From the NCBI GenBank assembly GCA_936440205.1, contig OW387138.1, positions 55,939,526 through 56,003,525 on the forward strand: a stretch of DNA of 64,000 bases. The letters are read 5' to 3'. Both the position numbers and the translations under genes were made by a program. Each line of letters opens with the position of its first letter. Within the stretch, counting starts at the first letter, position 1. Source of the DNA: Lepidonotus clava (lineage: Eukaryota > Annelida > Polychaeta > Phyllodocida > Polynoidae). A model generated the notes under the pieces. That model made no database searches. It had not been told where the DNA came from and saw only the letters and a list, made by a program, of their open reading frames with translations. Positions 57,996-64,000 of the stretch are shown here, piece after piece.

Positions 57996-58095
57996 GGTTT
58001 ACCTAAAGTATACTCGGGTTTTAAGACACTTGGAAACTACTGACGGATGTGTAAAGGTACCAAGACTAACTGAATCAGAAAAACTCGTCGGGAAA

Positions 58096-58728
58096 ATGTC
58101 TGGCAAAGGAAAAATGACATTAAGAAGTCACAGTCCATCGACTGTACCACCGGAGAGTACAGAACGTGCAGAGCCCCCGACTATCACTGACATTTATAAC
58201 CTGCTACGCACGACCAAAGAAGAAAACGAGAAGAATTTCTCCAAGATGGACCTGAACTTTGCTGAAATCAATACTAACTTGGACACCCTGAGCAAGAATG
58301 TGAGTATAAATACAAGTGATATCAATACTCATAAAGCTAATATTGCAAAAAACACTGAAGGCATTCAGAAACTCACAAAAGATTGTATTGGCCTAGAGGA
58401 AGCTCTAAACGATCAAATAAAAATAGCCACGACGCTCAGTGCTGATCTGATTGATGCTAAACGTGCACTAGCCTATTTGGAGGCCAAGGTGGAAAAGGAA
58501 GAAAGAGAAAAAAAAAGAGCAAACCTGATAGTCCATGGGATGGAAGATGATCAGAATACAAATGTTAGAATAGGAGTAAGAGAACTATTCGCTGATTTGA
58601 ACACTACTATCAAAGTTGAAGAATGCAAGGCCGTCTACAGATTAGGCCAATACGATGAAAAACAAAAAGAACCCACGCCCTATTCTGATAACCCTCTCTT
58701 CTCCAACATCAAAAGGGGATATCTTTAA
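58096..58728 (+). CDS. LINE ORF1 protein, N-terminal part (coiled coil and RRM-like)
   Basis: The ATG at 58096 (ggaaaATGtctggc) is the best start; the frame is open a little upstream. Residues about 45-140 form a long coiled coil (NLDTLSKNVSINTSDINTHK), followed by KKRANLIVHGMEDDQ, the typical entry to the RRM-like domain of ORF1 proteins that bind element RNA. The family-like sequence leaves this frame near 58665 and continues in the next one (RPILITLSSPTSKGDIFKNI), so a frameshift in the A-rich gatgaaaaacaaaaag is likely. The last residues of this frame are therefore spurious. Confidence 0.7.
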   Translation: MSGKGKMTLRSHSPSTVPPESTERAEPPTITDIYNLLRTTKEENEKNFSKMDLNFAEINTNLDTLSKNVSINTSDINTHKANIAKNTEGIQKLTKDCIGLEEALNDQIKIATTLSADLIDAKRALAYLEAKVEKEEREKKRANLIVHGMEDDQNTNVRIGVRELFADLNTTIKVEECKAVYRLGQYDEKQKEPTPYSDNPLFSNIKRGYL

Positions 58729-59593
58729 AAATATAAAAAGCTTAAAAGGAAAACAAAAATGGAAATCGATCTCCATTGTAGATGACCTCACTCCCGAACA
58801 GCTAGGTCAGAAAAGGGATATGCAAGCTATTGTCAACCTTGCTAAATTTCGAAAAATCGAGGCTAGGATGAGAGGCAATTCTATCATCATTGAAGGGGTT
58901 AGGTACGATCACGGGGACTTACAGAACCTCCCACATGGTCTCACACTCAAAGCCGCCAAAACATTGGAAACCGACACCTTTGTGCTATTCCAGGGGCCTG
59001 AATCACCATTCTCCAATTTCTACCAAGCGCCACTTAAATACAAAGGAGAAGTGTTTAGATGCGTAGAGCAAGCCTGCTACTATATATGTGCAAATGAAAA
59101 TGGGTACAAAGCGCTAGCAGCAAAAATCCTCAAAGAGAAAAACCCGTACCTTGTGAAAAGACTTGGGAAGCAGATAAAAACCTCACAGGAGTGGGACCAA
59201 AAAAAACACATCGTGTTGAAAGAATTGAACTGGATCAAATACTCGTCAAATGAGGATCTAAAACAAGCCCTGAAAGCAACCGGGAATAAAATCCTGTATG
59301 AAGGTACACTGGATAGGGAGTACGGATGCGGTTACAGGCTTCATCAAATACATCTGATAGGGGATACTTGCCCAGGGAAAAACATCTTCGGTCAGATCTT
59401 GATGGAGATTCGTGCTGAACTGTTCAATTTAGTGAAAAAATTAAAGTCCCGATTTCAGTCTGCGGTTCTACTTAGACGCACAACTGCTCGACCTACAATT
59501 GAGTTGCTTGGCCTAGCTCAGCCTTACAACAATGCAGCGTGTACTACTACTGACGGACTCACGTGGCCGGGACCTACAACAGGATATAAATAG
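58665..59593 (+). CDS. LINE ORF1 C-terminal domain plus NADAR domain
   Basis: The first 100 codons are the ORF1 C-terminal domain (RPILITLSSPTSKGDIFKNI, ISIVDDLTPEQLGQKRDMQA). From about 58979 to 59422 comes a NADAR/YbiA-like domain: FVLFQGPESPFSNFY, FRCVEQACYYICANENGYKA, WDQKKHIVLKELNWIKYSS, LDREYGCGYRLHQ and FGQILMEIRAEL. These match the family pattern (SPFSNFY, E.A..., D..WG.G..., G.LM.IR). NADAR proteins act on ADP-ribosylated or riboflavin-pathway N-glycosides. Its use by a LINE is unclear. The frame ends where the overlapping SGNH unit begins, so another frameshift probably separates them. Confidence 0.72.
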
Positions 59594-60158
59594 GGACTGG
59601 AGCTGTGATTATACTGTAAAGGTAGATGTAAACCCGGGAGCTGACCTATCTAAGTTAACAAATAGGGCTACCGAAATATTGTCTGAACAAAAGTATGAAA
59701 GGTTAGTCCTAATGGGAGGGGTAAATAACCTAACTGAAAAACACTTATCAGGACCAATCACGCCCAAATTTAACGAGGTAGGTAACCTGGTCGAGACACT
59801 TACAGACAAGTATGAGCGTGCAAAGCAAGTTATCCTGACATACACACAACATGTTACGATCTGTCCATTAGTAGGTCTGGATATAAACAAGTATAATTTA
59901 TTTTCGGCAAATCTCCAAACTGAATATGATGAGCAGCAAACTGTCATAAACGAAGCAATTTTTCATCTGAATCGGGCCATTGTCTCAATAAATACGGACT
60001 CTGGGCTCCCCACACCATGGATTAGTAACATAATTCATATGAACTCAAACGGAAGAAGATACCATAGGTATAGCTACCTCTCTGATGGACTACACCCAAA
60101 TTCTACAACTAAATTAAATTGGGTAAAAAAACTGAGAGACACTATTAGCAAATATTAA
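59532..60158 (+). CDS. LINE SGNH-hydrolase (esterase-like) domain
   Basis: 208 residues. Block I VLLLTDSRGRDLQ holds the likely nucleophile Ser. Block III LVLMGGVNNLTE holds the Gly/Asn pair. Block V LSDGLHPNS gives the Asp-x-x-His. All catalytic blocks are intact. Esterase/SGNH domains are established in ORF1 of CR1-like LINEs. It overlaps the NADAR frame by about 60 bases in another phase, which suggests one longer ancestral ORF1. The substrate is unknown. Confidence 0.75.
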   Translation: MQRVLLLTDSRGRDLQQDINRDWSCDYTVKVDVNPGADLSKLTNRATEILSEQKYERLVLMGGVNNLTEKHLSGPITPKFNEVGNLVETLTDKYERAKQVILTYTQHVTICPLVGLDINKYNLFSANLQTEYDEQQTVINEAIFHLNRAIVSINTDSGLPTPWISNIIHMNSNGRRYHRYSYLSDGLHPNSTTKLNWVKKLRDTISKY

Positions 60159-60540
60159 TGTGCTACTATCCCTAATTTGCCTTTTGCAAGACACGTGCAA
60201 CAACTGTTATATAGCCTGCGCCTTGTGAAGACCGAGCTGAAACATACAGTGGTGGTACATGCCTCATCTCGTCATCTTATGTTTTGTTAACGAACATTTT
60301 TGACATGTCTTAACTGTTATTAGCAAATTTATACAGGGAACCTATATTACTCCTCACATCAATGAAAGTTTATAGCATTTTCACAAATTGCCTTGGAGGA
60401 AGCAAAGTTTGCATAACCTCCTCTTATTATATATATTGTAATGTTTATTCTTTGATCTGGATCTTGTCTAACCTCTGCTACGTTATGTTTGAATTGAACC
60501 ACGTTTTGATAAAACAATAGATTTTCCTTACATTAAGGGG
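60159..60540. other. spacer between LINE ORF1 and ORF2
   Basis: About 380 bp of AT-rich sequence without a supported coding frame, between the SGNH stop and the start of endonuclease-like sequence. Confidence 0.5.
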
Positions 60541-61146
60541 TTAACAATTACTCATATCAACACAAGGAGCTTATTTAATTAAAAAGACCAAATTGAATGC
60601 TACCTAGAACGAAATCATATAGATGTATTTACAATGTCCGAAACTTGGCTCACTAACAATATACCTTCAAATTTGATATACATCCCAGGTTATCAATTAT
60701 ATAGGCACGACAGGCAATGTATGACTCTACATGATAAAACCAAAATAGGGGACGGTGTTGGCATGTGTATTGCATTAAAGTATCAAGTCAATGATGCGAT
60801 CATGACTAATTTCAATAGAAGTAATGCTGACATCGAAACAATTTGGGTTCAGTTAAATATGACAAATTGTAAACCAATATATATATGTTCTGTATATCGA
60901 CCGCCCAAAGGCGTTGCTGAGGAATTTATTAATACACTATGCGCTGACATTGAACATTTGCTGAATTCCGATGACAAAGAAATATTTATTCTTGGTGATA
61001 TTAATATCAATTTGCTGAGGACTAGAGACAAAGATGCTAAATCGATAAAGAACTCGATGCTGGAACTGGGTTTAAAACAATATATTGCCAAACCAACCAG
61101 ATATGCTACTAACAATACAAGCACTTTACTTGTTACATATTTGTAA
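60541..61146 (+). CDS. LINE ORF2 AP-type endonuclease domain, damaged
   Basis: Family-like sequence begins at 60541 with LTITHINTRSLFN, is interrupted by a TAA at 60580, and continues with QIECYLERNHIDVFTMSETW. Further blocks are IYICSVYRPPKG and EIFILGDININLL (Asp/Asn of the active site). The C-terminal catalytic His block is missing because the frame runs into a deletion at about 61125-61140. The endonuclease nicks target DNA for priming in intact elements. Confidence 0.7.
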
Positions 61147-62428
61147 TTTATCTATTGAATATGGAATTTTTCCAGACTCCTGGAAAAAGGCCTTGGTTAT
61201 TCCTTTGGAAAAGGGTGAAAGCAGATCAGATGTTAGCAACCTGAGACCGGTTTTATTATTACCATTGCCTGGGAAAATATTAGAAAGATTTATACACAAT
61301 CAAACATATGAATACCTAAACAGTGATAAATTATTAAATGATAACCAGGGAGGATTCCGGCCAGGCCATTCAACAATATCTACAATCTTTGAGCTTTTTA
61401 ACAATATTAATCAATCTTTTGAAGATAACCAATTAACCATTGCTTGTTTTGTAGACTTTTCTAAGGCATTCGATACCATAAATCATTCTATATTTATTGA
61501 TAAAATTATACACTTGGGGTTTAATGATAGTAGTGTCAGATGGTTTACAGATTATTTGCAAAACCGGTCCCAGGTTGTAATGGTTAATAACTCGACTTCC
61601 GCCTCAAAAACCATACAAAACGGTGTTCCACAGGGTAGCATAATTGGCCCGCTAGCCTTCTTGATATATATAAATGACATGGTTGATATTTTTAAGCATT
61701 CCACTGTTTTATTGTATGCGGACGATACCGTGTTATTGACTTCATCACCGACATTTAATATTGCTGCAAATCATCTACAGAGTGATATATATTCCATGTC
61801 ACTGTGGTGCAGTCAAAATAAGTTAACCATAAATTGTAAAAAGACAAAAATCATGATTTTTGGTAATAAGAACAAGATAAAACAAACTCAGACTCCAGAG
61901 ATTAAGTTGAACAATCAACTACTTACAGTTACTGATTCATATAAATACCTAGGCATAACTCTGGATCCTGAATTGAATTTTGACTTGCACCTATCAACTG
62001 TGTTAAACAAAATTACTTACAAAAGCTATATATTAAGGAAAATCAGAAGATATTTAACTGTGAAGGCAAGTTTAGTTATATATAAAGCCATGATCCTTCC
62101 TTATGTTGAATATGGAGATTTCTTCTATAGGAATGCATCTGTCAAGAAGTTGACGAAACTGCAAACTTTGCAAAATCAAAACCTAAAGTTATGCTTGGAT
62201 TTGCCTCCAAGATATAACAATTTGGAGACTCACAAACTTGCGAAGTTGAATTTCTTGGAAGATAGAAGAAATGCCCATTTACTTACTTTTATGTATATGA
62301 TATCTCGCAATGTTAAATATAAGGATAATAGAAACTTGCCTCTCAGGAAATACGACGCTCCATTAATCAATGTCCCCACTTACATGAAAGTTAAAACTCA
62401 AAAATCCCTCTTCTCAAGATATTTTTAA
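61125..62428 (+). CDS. LINE ORF2 reverse transcriptase, 5'-truncated by internal deletion
   Basis: The RT frame starts family-like at HICNLSIEYGIFPDSWKKAL, without the usual N-terminal RT segment. Motifs in order: RPVLLLPLPGKILERF, QGGFRPGHSTISTIFEL, FVDFSKAFDTINHSIF, NGVPQGSIIGPLAFLIYIND, LLYADDTVLLTSS (catalytic YADD), and YKYLGITLDPELNF. It ends at 62428 after SLFSRYF, the usual C-terminus. The catalytic centre is intact, but the link to the endonuclease has lost perhaps 100-250 codons. Confidence 0.82.
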
Positions 62429-62725
62429 GGCCAAACAGAAAAACTGGTTAAATTTGTTATTAATTATATAGTGAAATGCAGGCTTGACAAATGAAAGATC
62501 AATTGAATAACCTACTCATTGATACTATGTATCATGGCTATGTGAAAATATTGTTTGGAATTGTTGACCCACGTAAGCTTATCCTTGAATAAGCTTTAGT
62601 TTTAAGAAGTTATAAAAACAACTATCGACAGCAAACTAAATGCTGGAATTAGACGAAAACCGATGTACGTCGAGACAATACCAGGATAAATAAAGTGAAA
62701 TAAACAAAAAAAACAAAAAAAACAT
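62429..62725 (+). other. LINE 3' untranslated region and A-rich tail
   Basis: About 300 bp after the RT stop, ending in gaaataaacaaaaaaaac. It sets the 3' limit of the LINE. Confidence 0.55.
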
Positions 62726-62766
62726 ATATATGTTTGTGTGTGTGTGTTTGTGTGTGTGTGTGTGCA
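62726..62766. repeat. TG microsatellite
   Basis: A run of tgtgtg with one interruption directly after the LINE tail. Confidence 0.9.
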
Positions 62767-64000
62767 TGCATATGTGAGTGTGTGGGCGTGTATAAATGCG
62801 GGTCAGTACTAGTGTTTGTCTTGGGGTGTCTATCAGCCGTGTGTGTACATCAGTATCTGTTATCGAGTGTGTGTCTGAGATTTAGAGTAGGTGAGAGAGA
62901 GTCTGTCTCTTGTGTCGAAGCATGAGTGACAGCTGTGTGGATGGGCAGATCTTGATCGATGACAAACGGGTGACTTTTTTGTTTTTCATATGTGAAAACT
63001 GGCTATATGGATGTCGGAGAAATGCCTGGTTCCTAGAGGCCCGAATGAAAGTGTTTTTTTAAAAATTTGGTATCATTACATTGGTTGCTGTGTGCAGGTT
63101 GTTTTGTTGTGTACTGAGCTATAGCTATAATTGTAACAATCTGCTGCGTGCGGTCACATTTTACCAGATTGGCGTCACTTTGTGTCATCATTCATGTGCC
63201 AATATGATTAAATAGTCATAGTATAACTAATACACCAGGCGGTCATAACCCTACTTTGATCCATTGATGCCACCAATAGCATAATCCCAGTAACGCTAAT
63301 AAAGGATGTGCTCCTGATGCACAACCCATGCAAAGTTGACGCACAGCTGAACTATATTTCATGCGTATCCAATCAGCTATGGTTTCTGTATAACTAACTA
63401 GTTTGACTTTTCTTTTCCAGAACCGCAACTCCATCAGCCTGAGGGTGCCTGGGGGTGCCGACTGTTAATTTTGCACAAGGCTGATGACGCAGGGTGATAT
63501 TTTTGCATGTACATAATAAAAAACATTTATGCCAGACTTGATATATTAAATAAAACATGTAAAACTGGGACGGTGTATATAGCCTGTAGGTTATAGCAGT
63601 GACTTAAGTCCCATTTAAATCCTAAGAATAATGGTACAAATATATACTATAGGTCTTCCTATCTATGTGGGGACTGTCATAACATAATCAAGAGTAGGCC
63701 ACAAACTTTAGAGTGCAAAGACAGGTCTGGTTTGCATTTAAAAACAAATTGTGAGCGAAGAGAAAGATTATGCCCTGGCCGGCATCAGTCTCGCTGATGC
63801 CGACTATGATGAGACCCTTGTTATGCTCTCATCTTTGGCAATGGGTTAAATGGTTTGGACGCATATTGAAGCAGGGACGGACAAAGGCAATTTCACATGG
63901 ACTTTGCACAGTTATATTGATGCACTGCTCTAACACAATTGTGGCACAGTAACACTGTACTTGTGCTTTTACACTTGCACAAAACCCTTCTACGCCAATG
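62767..64000. other. no gene recognised
   Basis: About 1.2 kb without a supported gene. Weakly coding-like patches (63770-63850 and the inverse strand at 63240-63430) lack any motif I know. Confidence 0.35.

Larger units (their letters stand above)
57996..62725 (+). mobile_element. CR1-like LINE with NADAR and SGNH domains in its first coding unit
   Basis: Order: coiled-coil ORF1 protein, NADAR domain, SGNH hydrolase domain, then AP-type endonuclease and reverse transcriptase. The 3' end is an A-rich aataaacaaaaaaaac tail at about 62695-62725. Several frame changes, a stop in the endonuclease and a deletion between endonuclease and RT mean it cannot move by itself now. RT motifs (FVDFSKAFDTINH, NGVPQGSIIGPLAF, LYADDT) place it in the CR1/Jockey group. 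Confidence 0.8.

Noticed and set aside
1-64000. CRISPR array
   Set aside because: The tandem repeats seen are minisatellites or coding repeats without regular unique spacers.

Overview
The window is nuclear DNA of an invertebrate animal. It has spliced genes with GT-AG introns, TATA boxes, tRNA-derived SINEs, a CR1-like LINE, a Penelope-like element and small DNA transposons. The SINE tail (gacgttaaacccgaataaccaacc) resembles SINE tails I associate with molluscs, so a mollusc or another lophotrochozoan is my best guess; this is inference. No complete host gene is evident. Only two candidate host exons were found, one near 2.6 kb and one near 56.9 kb.

Most of the window (6.6-56.2 kb) is two copies of one giant DNA transposon, arranged head to head as a large imperfect palindrome around a 1.28-kb spacer (33970-35253). 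Both copies have CAC...GTG termini and long terminal inverted repeats. Copy B (35254-56238, 21.0 kb) is flanked by a 3-bp ATT target duplication. Copy A (6649-33969) is longer because of extra DNA at both ends and shows no matching duplication. The transposase is of the CACTA/EnSpm type: an N-terminal C2H2 finger, a tnp2-like core, the DVMHN block and a DUF4218-like C-terminal part.

The cargo is unusual for a CACTA element. Reading copy B left to right it is: (1) a 620-aa class I fusion envelope resembling baculovirus F and errantivirus Env (+); (2) a 226-aa one-pass membrane protein (-); (3) a spliced, Ser/Thr/Pro-rich coiled-coil protein that may be TnpA-like (+); (4) a signal-peptide-bearing membrane protein (-); (5) the spliced transposase (+); (6) a small spliced PHD-like zinc-finger protein (+). 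Copy A has the same genes in mirror order. I see no DNA polymerase, retroviral integrase, reverse transcriptase, protease or capsid. The element is therefore neither a Polinton nor an LTR element; it looks like an envelope-bearing CACTA transposon. Both copies look recent but each is broken in a small number of places.

Left flank (1-6.6 kb): a 5'-truncated Penelope-like element (minus strand), a repeat built on taatatgggca, a possible host first exon, a small MITE (3325-3662) and a 1.42-kb non-autonomous hAT-like element (3821-5239). Right flank (56.2-64 kb): an ACAACGTTGT-rich repeat, a possible host exon, a SINE (about 57.17-57.53 kb), and a CR1-like LINE (about 58.0-62.73 kb) whose first coding unit carries a NADAR domain and an SGNH-hydrolase domain. 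The last 1.3 kb shows a TG microsatellite and nothing else I can name.
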